Shown one piece after another: positions 45,836 to 57,576 of a DNA stretch of 64,000 nt. Source of the DNA: Pyricularia pennisetigena (lineage: Eukaryota; Ascomycota; Sordariomycetes; Magnaporthales; Pyriculariaceae); contig NC_043742.1 of the NCBI RefSeq assembly GCF_004337985.1, positions 5,817,259-5,881,258 on the forward strand, given 5' to 3'. Every line of letters starts with the position of its first letter. Within the stretch, counting starts at the first letter, position 1. Made by a program: the position numbers and the translations under genes. Under the pieces are notes generated by a model. The model saw nothing but the letters and a program-made list of their open reading frames with translations, did no database searches and was not told the origin of the DNA.

Positions 45836-48800
45836 TCATTTCCCCGCGGGCTGACGACTGTAAAACAGAATATAGGCCGAAGATTCCGAGTCTGCAGCAT
45901 ACATGCCTGCCGCATCAGCATCCTCTTCGTTTTTGATCGTCTTGGTCGAAATGACTGAATCGTTGCAGTGGTACCAGACACCGCCGTTCCTGGACGGGTT
46001 CTGGTCCCTCACAAATGCTGTATAGTGACCGGATCTCAAACTCCCGCCATGAAGAACGGCCGCATAGCAATAGTAGCGGAAGGGGCCTGTCCACTCTTCA
46101 CCTACTCCGTCCTTACTTGGTGTTGGGTCTGATACAGCCGCAAGATTCAAATCGTCGAGGGGGAAAATGACCTTGGTGTTGTTTTTTCTGGTATCTCCCA
46201 TGTCGACACTGAATCGACTAAGAGAGATGCACAGGAGCTTGGGTAGCCTGGTTAGTCGTACCGTTGAGCAGGTCGTGTTCTTCTGCTTGCACCCGTCGCA
46301 CTTGTAATCGTCCAGAGGCTCGTTATAAGAGAATCCGCCTGGCAGCAAGTCTACCAACTTGCATGGCCCCCTCGATTCCGGAACTGGAACCTGGATCTTG
46401 TTGAAGGCCTCATGGCTGTAGTTGGTGTGCGTACAGCTTTTGCAGCGGACGATGTTTTGCGACAGACCGCGCCAGTAACGGTCGATAACCGAATCGTTGG
46501 CCGAGCACCATCCGCTCCAGAAAGCAATGGCATTTTCATGTTTATTTTGACCAAATACCAAGTCGGATGGATTAAAATTTTTGTTCCGCAGACGATTTGT
46601 CTCGTCATGAAGGTGATCCATCAGGAAGCTGATGAACTCCTCGGCGTCCTGCTGCTTGTTTCTGCTGCCAAATGCTTCAAGTGCCCCCTTTGGCTGATTC
46701 TCCCCCCGTTCATAGAGCACTGTGTTGCGGTCAATGAAGTTGCAATATTCCTAAATCAAGTCAGTCAGTCAGTCAGCCAGCCAGTCCGTCAAGAAGCTGC
46801 ACATGTTGAGTTGTGTGGATTGCATGCAAGGCGCATTCTTACCATCAAGGTCCTACATTCCATCGATTCGAATTGGCCATTCAACATCCAGTGGAACAGA
46901 TTGGACAAGATTTTGGACAGGAATTGGTGGTTCTCCAATTTCTCTCCATCGCGCATCGGTACCTTCCATCGACTCTGCCAGTCCTCGCCGACCAACTCGT
47001 CGACGAAGCCGCTCGAGTGGAAAAGGGCCTGGATTGAGGCGTTGGAATAGCACCAGACACCGGGATTCATGAGGCCGACTGGGCGTCTCTCTCTCCGCAG
47101 AAGAGCCCTGGGTTCTGCAGCAAGTGGTGCATATGGTTCCTCCTCGCCGGTTTCCCTCAAGCCGGTGTAGCTCTGTCGGGTCAAGATCCGGGCCGGCCGA
47201 GCTGGCGGCGCAAGCATCGTGTTGTTAATATCTGCCGAGGCAGGAAAACCCCTCGTGGCTTGTGTGACAGGAGAAGTCATTGACTCTCGCACATCGCTGA
47301 CTGCAGGAAATCTCCTCAAGAATTCCTCTTGTGTGCGAACAATGCTCTGCCCCTCGTTGGTGAGCTTTTCATTCCAACGTCTAGCATCTTCGGCATTCTG
47401 GATTGGTTTTGCTTTCGGTCTGCCCTGACCAAGCGACAGGGGAAACCGCGGCTTGGGGTGTTGAAGTTTTTGGATCCCACCAGAGGTTTCAGATCTTTGT
47501 AAAGCATGTGCGCCGACAAGTTCAACCCAGGCATCAAGCCCGCCCTTGAGGAGCTTCGCCGGCTTGCTGTCTCCTGTCAGATCGTAATCAAAGTGCTTCA
47601 GGGCATTGTACAGGCCGAACAACGCATTCTCTGCTGGTGTTCCGCCCCGCCAGTTGATCTCATGGGAATCTTGATTGTAGAAGACGACGAGGTCATATTC
47701 ACTCCGTCGGCTGAAGATTTCTTCCTCGCGCGGAGGCGCGAGAATCAGGCTTTGCGCAATATCCTCTGCGGAGATATGTTCACGTTGCAACACATCCGGC
47801 TCCACACAAATGATGGAGGTTGACATGATGTGGCCTTCGTTGAACTCCTCTCTGGTTCTCACATCGATTATCAGAACCTTAAAGTTGACGGACGAGCCAC
47901 GCATGAACTCAACCAACTGTTCCGGCGTTACCGTATCTCCTTCTGGAATTCGGGGCTGAGGACGGGCTGAGGGCGGCTTTGCTTGTTGGTTATTTGCAGG
48001 GGCGGAATAATCCTCTCTGCCCAGAGGTTGTTTGCCCTGCGAAGCCATTGACGTGGAAGAAGCCGCACGGCTGAACATTCCCCGCGAATTACTCGAGGGG
48101 AGGTTCGCGGACTCATTGGAAACGGTGCCCCGCGCTGGGCTATAGATGGCCTCGGGGACCTTGGGGAACTCGGTGGGAATGTTGCTGTGTAACGATATTC
48201 CAGCGACTTGCTTCGGTGTAGGCGGTAAGCCTGTTGATCCCAACGGCCGTTGTGATGAGCCGCCAGGTCCATTTTTGCCACCTCGTAAATTTGCAAAACG
48301 TTCAGCAAGATCTTGGACTGGAGGGCTCAAAGGACCGGCGCCGTTTGGCCCATTCTGCACAGAGTTTCCATGCAAGGCTTGAGGCTTCGGGTACGGCGCT
48401 GATCTTCTGGTGGCAATCCCGTTTTCTGCATCTTGGCCGTATCCGGGGCTGGGCACGGCTCCGTTGCCGGACAAAGGCGACTCTGATGCCACAGGCTTTA
48501 CCGTACCCCCATTCGAGTGCAGTCCTGGCTGCGCATGGCCATTGGCCCGTGTGGATTGTAAGCTGGCACGTTGAGGGCGCACGCCGCTTTTTTGATTGTC
48601 CAGCTTGACAGCTGCTTTGACCTTCTCGAAATCAGGATGCAAGGCCTGGATCTTGCGCATCAGAGCTGTGTGACGTGCAGCCAGCTGCTTCCTGTCTGAG
48701 AGAGAAGCAAAGCCCTTGTTCCTTGGAATAGCCTCGACAGCTATTACAGTAGCTGAGACGTATTCCTTCAGGGCCATATGAGGACGTCCAAAGCCCTTGA

Positions 48801-49026
48801 GAGACTCGGCACTTCTAAGGTGATTTTCACCCTGTGCTATGACGGTCTCGATGGGGGCGAAGGCATCGATATTGACAGGCGGATTGAGGAGGTCATCTAT
48901 GTGCGGTAGCGGCGGCTTGCCGGGGCGGCCGTTGGGGGGCGCATCGGCGTTCATGCTGCCACCCGCCGTTGGCGTGGTGAAAGTGTAGGAAGACGAGGAT
49001 ACGGAGGCGGAGGGTGGCGGCACCAT
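45836..49026 (-). CDS. Rhodanese-USP deubiquitinase (Doa4/USP8 type)
   Basis: Two exons on the minus strand (49026-46843, 46750-45836) encode 1032 aa. An N-terminal helical region resembling the MIT/USP8-dimerisation segment (about 30-150) is followed by a disordered Pro/Ser-rich linker. A rhodanese-like domain follows at about 365-520 (IDVRTREEFNEGHI...YDLVVFYNQDS...LLKGGLDAWVE). Its active-site cysteine position reads as Gln/Asp, so it should be inactive, as in Doa4. The USP domain runs from about 655 to the end: Cys box GLMNPGVWCYSNASIQAL, the QQDAEEFISFLMD box, zinc cysteines CKSC and CDGC, and His box SGHYTAFVRD plus WYHCNDS. It would remove ubiquitin from cargo at endosomes before ESCRT sorting. 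It lies head to head with VPS27. Confidence 0.92.
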
Positions 49027-50242
49027 CCTGGTGGATTATGTGTGTATAGTTGCTGGTCGGTTATCTATCCGTATGTGCTAGACTCATGGCGATGATCAAG
49101 TAAGAGCTGGATTGAAACGAAACCTGCTCGCCTTTCTGGCAGAAGCGAAAATGAGATTATTAGGGACCCTATGGCAAGCATGGGAGGCAGTCAAAGACTA
49201 GAGCGCCGAGGACGCCGGATGCAGCGTCCCGACTATGTATCGGGCAGAAACAACAGGCCGAGTTCGTATTATGTCTTCGGTATGGTATGTATACTGCTGC
49301 TCGGTTCCACGCCCAGACTAACTGGAATGAGGGGACATTCTTTGTTCGACTTTCGCTTCAAAGGTGAGATGGGGCGAATCAGGCTTGGAGAGGCTTTTGC
49401 GGACCCGTTCATACGCTCGCACCGCAGCCGCGTGGTAGTTGACGGCGTAAAGCCAGTCAGTTACACACCCTCGAACAATAAGGAATAGTCGATAGAACGA
49501 ATGGTGGGCCAGTCGCGTTGGCGGGGTGTGATTGGATCAGCCAACCAAGTCAAATCCGAAGCAAAATGGTGCTTTTGTTGTTGCGAGATTGCCAGCCATT
49601 AGTTGTGAACGGAATCCGGGAGCGGCCTGTTTGCGGTACAAAGTACGGCCCCACCACGAGGTACCTACCACACCCAATTGCCCCAGGGTCTCCAAACGCC
49701 ACCTCACGCACTCAGTCAGTAGCCCACATCGTCATTGGGCTGAGCTCTTCCCATGTGAACCCATGTGGCTGTGGCCGGGGAGTGCGGAGCTGCCCCCCAA
49801 GCGCGGCTCCATGACAAACAGCGGCTCCGTCTTAGTAAGGTTAACTTAGCGTGCGTGCCAGCATTAACTATCGCCGCCTACGATCCAGCCTTGAGCTTTC
49901 GCGACGGCGTATTGGAATAATTTTTGTCGTAACCCAACCGCTCCCAACTCAAACTGCTCATACGGCAATCATTGCACGCTGGTCCAATATTGCAAAATTC
50001 CACTCTTGCATTGCCTGACCCTTTTCTCCTCGGCAGCCGAGTCCAACTAGCGATACAGTGCCAGGGTTGCGTCATAGCACACGTAGACCCAACCAACGGG
50101 CGACACGGCGGCGATTCTCTGTGAAAGCGGCCAAACGCGCATTCTGACACGACAGCAACCCCCACACCGACGCCTTTTGACTTTCGCTATCGTCGCTGCC
50201 TGCATCTCTGCGAAACAGATATTGCAGTTCTGCGCCTTCAAA
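49027..50242. other. Divergent promoter region USP/VPS27
   Basis: 1.2 kb shared upstream region of two endosomal-sorting genes. A plus-strand open frame of 105 codons at 49171-49488 has no recognisable family and is not called. No gene seen. Confidence 0.5.
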
Positions 50243-52741
50243 ATGATGAGCTGGTGGTCTTCAGGGGCCAACACTGCCCTGGACGAGCAGATTGAGAAGG
50301 CGACGAGTAGCAGTTTGTATGCCGCACCTGCCTAGCCGAACTGCCTGATGCAAACAGCTCTGTCGGCATCCAGGCCCAACTCATCCTAAGTGCTGCTTTG
50401 TGACTAACAGCATGCCTATAGAGAAGATATTGCGCTCAACCTCGAGATATCCGATGTTATTCGATCCAAGACCGTCCCACCCAAAGATGCCATGCGTTCT
50501 CTCAAAAAGCGAATTGGACATAAGAATCCCAATACGCAACTAAGCGCTCTTGAGGTCTGCCGCCCACTACATCTCCTTTGCGGGTCTTAGCCTTGGTCTG
50601 CATTGATACTGACGTTGAGGATCAACAGCTTACGGATACATGCGTCAAAAACGGCGGACAACATTTTCTGGTCGAGATCGCCTCGCGTGAATTCATAGAC
50701 AACTTGGTCTCCTTACTCAAGGCTACAGGACCTGCTGCCGTCAACGCAGACGTACGTACCAGGATCCTTGGACTGATACAGTCCTGGGCAGCTGTCACAC
50801 AGGGTCGCGTCGAACTTTCATACATAGGGGAGGTTTACAAGACTCTACAGCACGAGGGCTTTCAATTTCCCCCTAAAGTCGCCGTGGCCACCAGCATGAT
50901 TGATAGCAGTGCGGTACGTCAATGCTGTGTTCTCCCGGTAACATCTACAAGCGAGCGGCTACTAACAATCAACAACAGCCTCCCGAGTGGACCGACTCAG
51001 ATGTCTGCATGCGTTGCAGAACTCCATTTACCTTCACAAACCGGAAGCACCATTGTCGCAACTGCGGTAGCTGTTTTGATCAACAATGCTCTTCGAAGTC
51101 GATCCCGTTACCACATCTTGGCATAATGCAGCCGGTCAGGGTGGATGATGGCTGCTATGCCAAACTCACGGACAAGAGCAGGGGTTCAGGAGCCTCTGGC
51201 GCCGGCGCAGGATACGATCGAAAGTCGCCTAGCCTGTATTCTTCATTCCCCCACAAGAACCGATCGTCGTCGGCGATGCAGCCCCGGAGTGCTAGGGTTG
51301 ACGACGGGTTTGACGAAGACCTGAAAAAAGCCCTGGCAATGAGTCTGGAGGAAGTCAAGAGCCATTCCAGAAATTATGCGCCCGCAAGCAATGGCATTGC
51401 CAACGGCGGCCAGTCAAAGATTAATGGGGATTCTTCCGCAATGAAGACTGTGGAGGAGGAAGACGATGACCTCAAGGCTGCAATCGCAGCATCTCTGGCT
51501 GACATGGAGGAGCAGAAGAAAAAGCATTCTGCAGTACTTCACGAACAGACACATAGTTCGGAGCCGGCATCTGCGTCTACCTTCGTTCCACCCAAGAATG
51601 ACTATGAGCTCACACCGGTTGAAGCGGAGAACATCAACTTGTTTGCGACGCTAGTGGATCGCCTGCAGACGCAACCTCCTGGGACCATTTTGCGAGAGCC
51701 CCAGATCCAGGAACTCTACGACAGTATTGGGACACTTCGGCCAAAGTTGGCGAGAACCTACGGAGAGACCATGAGCAAACACGGTAGGTTCTCCAGCGCT
51801 GTTGATAAATGACGGGTTGACATCTGCGATCTGAGCTAACTTGTTCTGCAGACACCCTTCTTGATTTACATGCCAAACTCGCAACAGTAGTGCGCTACTA
51901 TGACCGAATGCTCGAGGAGCGGCTCTCAAAGGCCTACGGCCAGCGCAGTTTTGCGGGCTACAACATGCCTGTAGCTAGCCAGACATCGAGCCCTTATCCA
52001 TCGCTGCAAGGCCCCAGTGCACCTGCGAATGTTCCCGGAGAGAGTTTCTACACCGGACAGCCTCAGCACGACTACGCCGAGCCGTCACGGCAACCGTCAT
52101 ATCCTCCACAGGCCCCTGGCGCTCAACAGCAGTTCCATCAATACGCGCCACCTCACCAACCTTCTCAGCCCAGCGAGGGCTGGCAGGCTTCGCACACTCC
52201 TGCCCCGTCAGCCCAATATCCCGGACAACCTCCCCAGCAGTCGACAGAGTCGATTCATTCCCATTCCAGCGCTCACAATCACCAGAACCTTGCAGCGCCA
52301 AGCGCACCGGATCAACCGCTTTCAACTCCCACCACGGATCCAGCCGCCTCTTATTATTTTAATCAGCAACAAGTATCCGCACTGCAAACGCCAGTGTCTG
52401 TCCCCGCGGAGCCTGTACAATCGCCATACCCCAACTTGCAACAGCAGCAACAACAACAGCAGCAGCAACAGCAACAGCAACAACAACCTGCACAATACCA
52501 ACACTCACCTGGCCTTGGGGGCCAAGCGCCGCAGCAACAACCGCACACACAGCCTCAGCAGCCCCAACAGCCGTACTGGCAACATTCAGCATCCCAGAAC
52601 ACTGCGTTGCCGACAAATCACCAGCCATGGCCCCAGGTGCCCAATAGACAAAGCGGATCTTACGTGCAAGAGCCCTTGCCTTCTGCGCCCCAGCACGCAC
52701 CGCAAAAGCCCGTCGTAGAGGAGGCCCTCATTGAGTTGTAG
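50243..52741 (+). CDS. VPS27: ESCRT-0 subunit Vps27
   Basis: Five exons (50243-50316, 50422-50554, 50629-50913, 50979-51783, 51852-52741) encode 728 aa. Domains in order: VHS (about 5-150; [35 protein letters not shown]), a FYVE zinc finger (about 165-225) with [10 protein letters not shown] and RKHHCRNCG, and two ubiquitin-interacting motifs, [13 protein letters not shown] and [17 protein letters not shown]-like coiled-coil region (about 355-450) follows, then a long Pro/Gln-rich tail with a 16-glutamine tract, ending in the clathrin-box-like LIEL. Vps27 binds PI3P and ubiquitinated cargo on endosomes and recruits ESCRT-I. The third FYVE position reads RVDDGCY rather than RVC, as in other Vps27 proteins. 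Confidence 0.95.
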
Positions 52742-53393
52742 GATGGGCAGGAGGTTACTTTGGAGTTTTGGGCTTGGAATCGCATGTGTCAGAAGGTATT
52801 ACAGCACAGCTCCGATTGAACATGTTTGGTCGCGGACTTTGATGTGTTTTTGATGCTTGTCGTATACAATCGCTCAAAAGGTAGATTTCTTTTAATTGCA
52901 AAGAGATTTGTTTTCTGCAAACGGAAGGATACCTGTTTTCACTTTGTAGGAAAGCTAATGTGTCTGCATTAGTCGAACTCATCTTGACACCGATTGGCTA
53001 TGTCGTCCCTTGCGTTTTTCAAAAACAAACCATACCACGGGATGGAGAAAGTCGGAAGATATGAATGGGTACTGGAATGCGCCCCCTCGCTTCAAAATGG
53101 TTGTCAAGGGCTTTAGGCAAGGGAAATGAACAAAGATTCCTCGACTTGGCAGTCAGCTGCGCTGCCCCTGTAATGGAAGCCTCATACCAGGAACATCCGG
53201 ATCCGTTGCATTCCTTGGCGACTGCCTCTACCCTCCAGACAAAGATGCACACTTTTATTTGTTGGATTTGTCTATTCTACTCTGGAGGTGCATTGATCTT
53301 AGTGACTGCTAAAACCAGACGTCTGCCAGAGAAACTTTCCAAGAGGGTTGATCCAATATACGAACCCTCCGACCATACTCGCCATCGAGAGCA
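52742..53393. other. Intergenic, no gene seen
   Basis: 3' flank of VPS27 and upstream region of the unrecognised gene at 53.4 kb. A 126-codon open frame at 53065-53445 overlaps the next gene and is not called. Confidence 0.5.
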
Positions 53394-53784
53394 ATGGCAT
53401 CTCAACAACAAACCGACAGACCAAACAATGATCGCCCTGCGTTGAACCGGCGGCCACTGGACATTGTCATGAGCGACTACACACACTACGAGCTGAACGA
53501 GAACCTCGAGATCGAAAAGTGGTATCGACCAGCAGCTCCACCAGCTCCGGCGCCTGAGGTGTTGTTGCTGCCAACGAGCCCCGAGGAGAGACAAGACAGA
53601 AGCTTGGAGCTACGGGCCAGGTGGGAAGAGCAACCCGAGGTGTCGAAAGACAAGGTTCCTGACCAGCTTGCCGAGGCAGAATGCAAGTCAACCCAAATGC
53701 CCCCAACCTCTTCATCTAATATCACGGTCATGAGAATACAACACCGGGAGAGAAAAGAGCTTTTCCCGCAATGGCTAACTAGCA

Positions 53785-53831
<47 letters not shown>

Positions 53832-54301
53832 CAGCATACGTCCTACTTGACCGTGCTCGTCGAGCCGCGTATGAGGGTTATGAGGAGCCCTCGGAGATGG
53901 ACTGGCCGGTGAAGCTGCCGTCGCGCGCTCAGCTCACGCGTATGGCGTACCGCAGGCCCAGGCCGAGGCCGAACAGCGTGGCTGCCAAGGCGAGGGAGCG
54001 CGGCGGAGCGGCCAGGCCGGAGCCGGTGTTTTGGGGCAACGGCCAGCGGCGGGTCACCTTGGGGAAGGACTACAAGGCCAGTCGCATGATCAAATACATA
54101 CTTGTAAGTTGCAGACTGTATTATTCCTTGAAAATTTGAGGGGATTATTGTGAGGTTTTTCCGTATGCGACGACGTCCCGGCTAACATGGGATTGCATTT
54201 GTTTTTCCCACCTTTAGGATGGTGCGAGGGCCAAAGCAGGGGCTAGAGCATCGGGAGGAAATAGGAGGTTGAGGATGGCTGCTAAGAACAAGATGCCATG
54301 A
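53394..54301 (+). CDS. Unrecognised protein; gene interrupted by AT microsatellite
   Basis: I do not recognise a family. The best model has three exons (53394-53682, 53835-54103, 54218-54301; 213 aa). The second intron is ordinary (GTAAGT...TAG). The first intron would need a GC donor (T/GCAAGT at 53683), a GCTAACT branch point near 53773 and the ACAG acceptor at 53834; no GT donor in the needed phase exists in exon 1. It removes the AT repeat (53787-53827). The N-terminal part is Pro/Glu-rich (SDYTHYELNENLEIEKWYRP). The C-terminal part is basic (MAYRRPRPRPNSVAAKARER ... GNRRLRMAAKNKMP), possibly nucleic-acid binding. An alternative is translation through the repeat, which is out of frame at its present length. 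Confidence 0.5.
53787..53827. repeat. AT microsatellite, about 20 units
   Basis: A pure AT dinucleotide run inside the unrecognised gene, probably intronic. Removing one unit or adding two would make the flanking reading frames continuous. Confidence 0.9.
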
Positions 54302-54861
54302 GGAAAAGGTTAAGGTGGAGGTGTATGGTATGCGCTTGTATGGTCGAGGACGGGAGGCAATTCGAGAAGGGTACAGGAAGAGTTTCATGGTTCGCCTGGT
54401 ATCGATGGCTGAGTCTATGTCTGATGTCATGGCTAGAATTTCGTGGCGTTCAATCCCCACAACGCAGTGATGATATTTCACCCAACTTTAATACAGTAAA
54501 GATCATTTCGTTAAAAGGATAAAAATTTCAAGTAGAGCGCGTTTTTTTTTCCCTTCTTTCATTAATCAAATTATCTGGGCAGGACGTACGGGAGCAGACG
54601 CCTGTCGGCACGTCGTGGTTGTCGTTTTTCCAGTGAACTGACAATCTGACTGTCTGGCGGAGGAAGCGGGGCAGGGGCAAATGGCAAATCATGAAGTCGG
54701 TCTAAAAGTCCAGGTAATCAAGGCACGATGACTCAACGTAACAAGTCGCTTCAAGTCTTGACAGCGCGCAACCCAAAACATACAACAAATCCGTGTAGTC
54801 AACATCACACCTGCATTCAAACAGCTTCGAATCGCTTGTCGTCACATTTGTTCAGTGGAAA
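54302..54861. other. Intergenic, no gene seen
   Basis: 3' flank of the unrecognised gene and promoter of the histidine phosphatase gene. Confidence 0.5.
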
Positions 54862-56024
54862 ATGCCAGCCACAGTCTACTTCGTCCGCCATGCTCAAGGC
54901 TACCACAACCTCCCCTGGGTGCCAGGAGGAACAAACCCGTCTCTGCTGGCCGACCCGGACCTCACAGAGTTGGGCAAGGAACAGTGCGCGGAGCTGAGCA
55001 AGAACTTCCCCGTCCACGACAAGATCACCCATCTGGTGGCATCGCCGCTGAGGCGCACGCTCTACACCTGCCTGCTCTCGTTTGGCCCGGTGCTGGAGCA
55101 GGGCAGGGTGAAAAAGGTGATTGCGCTGCCGGAACTGCAAGAGATCGCGGCGCTGCCCAGCGATACGGGCAGTGACCCGGCGGTGCTGGCCAAGGAGTTT
55201 GGCGTCGAAAAGGTCGACCTCGGCCTCGTCAAGGATGGCTGGACCGACAAGGGCCCGGGTTCACCGTTTGCGCCTGAGCTGGAGAAGCTTGATGCCAGGG
55301 CCAGGGCGGCCAGGATTTGGCTACGGAAGCTGGCTTCCGAGGTCGAGGGCAATGAGGCGCACATTGTCGTGGTCACTCACGGAGCCATTCTACATTTCTT
55401 GACTGAGGATTGGGATGGCACGTCGATAAACAACAGTAAGAACAGTTTTTCTTTTGCTCTTTTCGTTTTCCTTTTTCGCAACCACTCCTCGTTTTTGGGT
55501 GCGTCATTTTCTTTTTCCCCCGGGATTGCTGCAACTGAGCAGAATCATTCGGAGATGCTGAAGCCGGCAGGGCATGACTTGGATTAACCAGTCGAGGGTG
55601 CCTTGTCCTGATCCCCCGTTGCCGTCAAGCCCATGATCCATACTCGGAGTTGGAGGCCCTGGGCCCACTGGTACCCACTGGTACCCACTTGAGCAAACCA
55701 TGGGGTCATAAGTTGCAGTGCAATATCTTTAGCATTACGCGTCTTGATTTACTGTTTCGGCTGTCGGATTGTTTCTTTTATTGCTTCTCTGCTTCATGCT
55801 GACGAGCGGCTGTTTTTTTTTTTTTTTATTCTCCAGGCACTGGATGGCAGAATACTGAGTGGCGTTCGTACGAGTTCGCCGATTCTACTGGACAAGATCC
55901 ACAAGCAAGCCTCAAAGAAACAAAGCAAAGCTGGGAGAGGCGACGCGGCAGCGCAATTCCCCTGACGGAGACGGAACAGCGGGAACTCAAGGCTGTGTTG
56001 TGGCGTGGGGTGAAGGAGGAGTAG
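54862..56024 (+). CDS. Histidine phosphatase (phosphoglycerate mutase-like)
   Basis: Two exons (54862-55435, 55837-56024) encode 253 aa. The histidine phosphatase signature VRHAQGYHNL (catalytic His near residue 10) is followed by LTELGKEQC, VASPLRRTLYTCLLSF and the second catalytic His in VVVTHGAILHFLTED. The 401-nt intron is unusually long for this window, but the join recreates the family motif STGWQNTEWRSYEF, so the second exon is secure. This cytosolic fungal branch is annotated as phosphoglycerate mutase family, although its members are usually broad phosphatases and not the glycolytic enzyme. The intron contains a 10-bp tandem unit with KpnI-like GGTACC steps (near 55662-55690) and a T-rich tract (55812-55828) before the acceptor. 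Confidence 0.9.
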
Positions 56025-57530
56025 TTGAGTGACGCGGAGAAATTCTAAATAAGCAGAGTCCTTGGCGGAGAACGGGAACGCGGCTGGGCTGACTGAGGGT
56101 TCGAAACTCAACAATTGGGTTAGGCTCACCTGGAAAGAGACACAAACAGACACAAGACTGACAAGATATCCATAGAGATAGATCAGCAGTAGATCATAGA
56201 ATATAAATACCGTGTGTCAAGTTCAAGTGCTTGTCGCTTACTGTACAGCGGCACATGAATACGCAGTAGCGAACCCCCTTTTTGACAGCATTATAAACGC
56301 ATGAATTATAGGTATGGGGAAACTTTAACAAGGTGCTGCACTCTACTGTACTGTCAGCCGACTGACCGGCTACTACCTGATAGTGGCGAGAGAGAATCCC
56401 GGTAACTCGATTAGTCCATGTTAATAGCTGCCCTGGAGTTAATGAAAATCAATACATTGAGAGCAGTTTTTGGCAACACAGATTCTGCGACAATGGAAGG
56501 GATAAATAAAGAAGAGAAAATAGAAAAATAAAAAGATCGGATTAAACCGAAAGCGTGAGGCGATAATTGTTCTGGCGGCCGGCTATTTTCAGCCTCCCCG
56601 TGGCCTCTGATTGAGCCGCAGACCAACGTCTCGGAAGGGGGACAGCTAGCCAATTGAAACCGAACCGCGCGACTATTGTGCTAGCAAACGAAGTCTGGTA
56701 TGCAGCCCTCTCAGCGACCTTCAAGCCCATGGGAATCCAGTCGGAGATTTCCATGTCGCGGCGTCGATCCTTCGAGGACTGGACATTATCCGCCCAGAGC
56801 CCGCCTTGCCGCCAGAATCAACCGTTGTTATGGCCTGATGGGTAATCGTTCTCTAGCGAATAAAACGGAGTAGGGCTAGTTACGATTAGAATGATTTTGG
56901 GATGCACAATGTCTTGTGTTGAGGTGGGTTGTGCAGCATTGTCTAGTTGAAACGGACAAAGTCGAGCACAGCGCCTCGACGTGATTCGTCAGTGGCTTGC
57001 GATATGCCAATTTGAGCTCTGGCCAATGCAATATGCAGGGAGCCTAGGGGTTCGGTCGTCGGCTCCCTGGTGCCGCCGGCGCGCTTATTACCCACGCAAG
57101 AGGCCCATTATTTTTTTCTCGTCAGACCCCCCCATATGACCGAAATGGGTTTAGCAGCCCGTTGTCTGTCGTACCTTGCAGGTTCGCATGGAGCTATCCT
57201 TGTCATCCTTTCTTCAGCGCCCTAGAAGCCTTGGACGACGCTTTTAGCCAGGCACGAATCCCATTCACCCCCACACAACGGTCCCAAGTTAAAGGCGGGC
57301 TGCCCTGATGTAAGCCGCTGATGATTGGATGGATTAGTGAGATTGTTGGGGGAGGCCTGTCCATCGCGCCGTCAAAAAAAGATCTGTGTTTCATAACGTA
57401 CCAGATATTGATGCAACTGCCCGTGCAGCCCTGTCCGTCTTTTCGTCTCTCCTTTTTGCTTTTTGTCTCCCCCTCACCTTTTTGTCTCTTTGTTCCTTTT
57501 GGTAAAGGTGTAGTTCCTCTTATCAATACT

Positions 57531-57576
<46 letters not shown>

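Noticed and set aside
49171..49488. 105-codon open frame between USP and VPS27
   Set aside because: No recognisable homology, no splice partner, and located in a shared promoter; could be real but unsupported.
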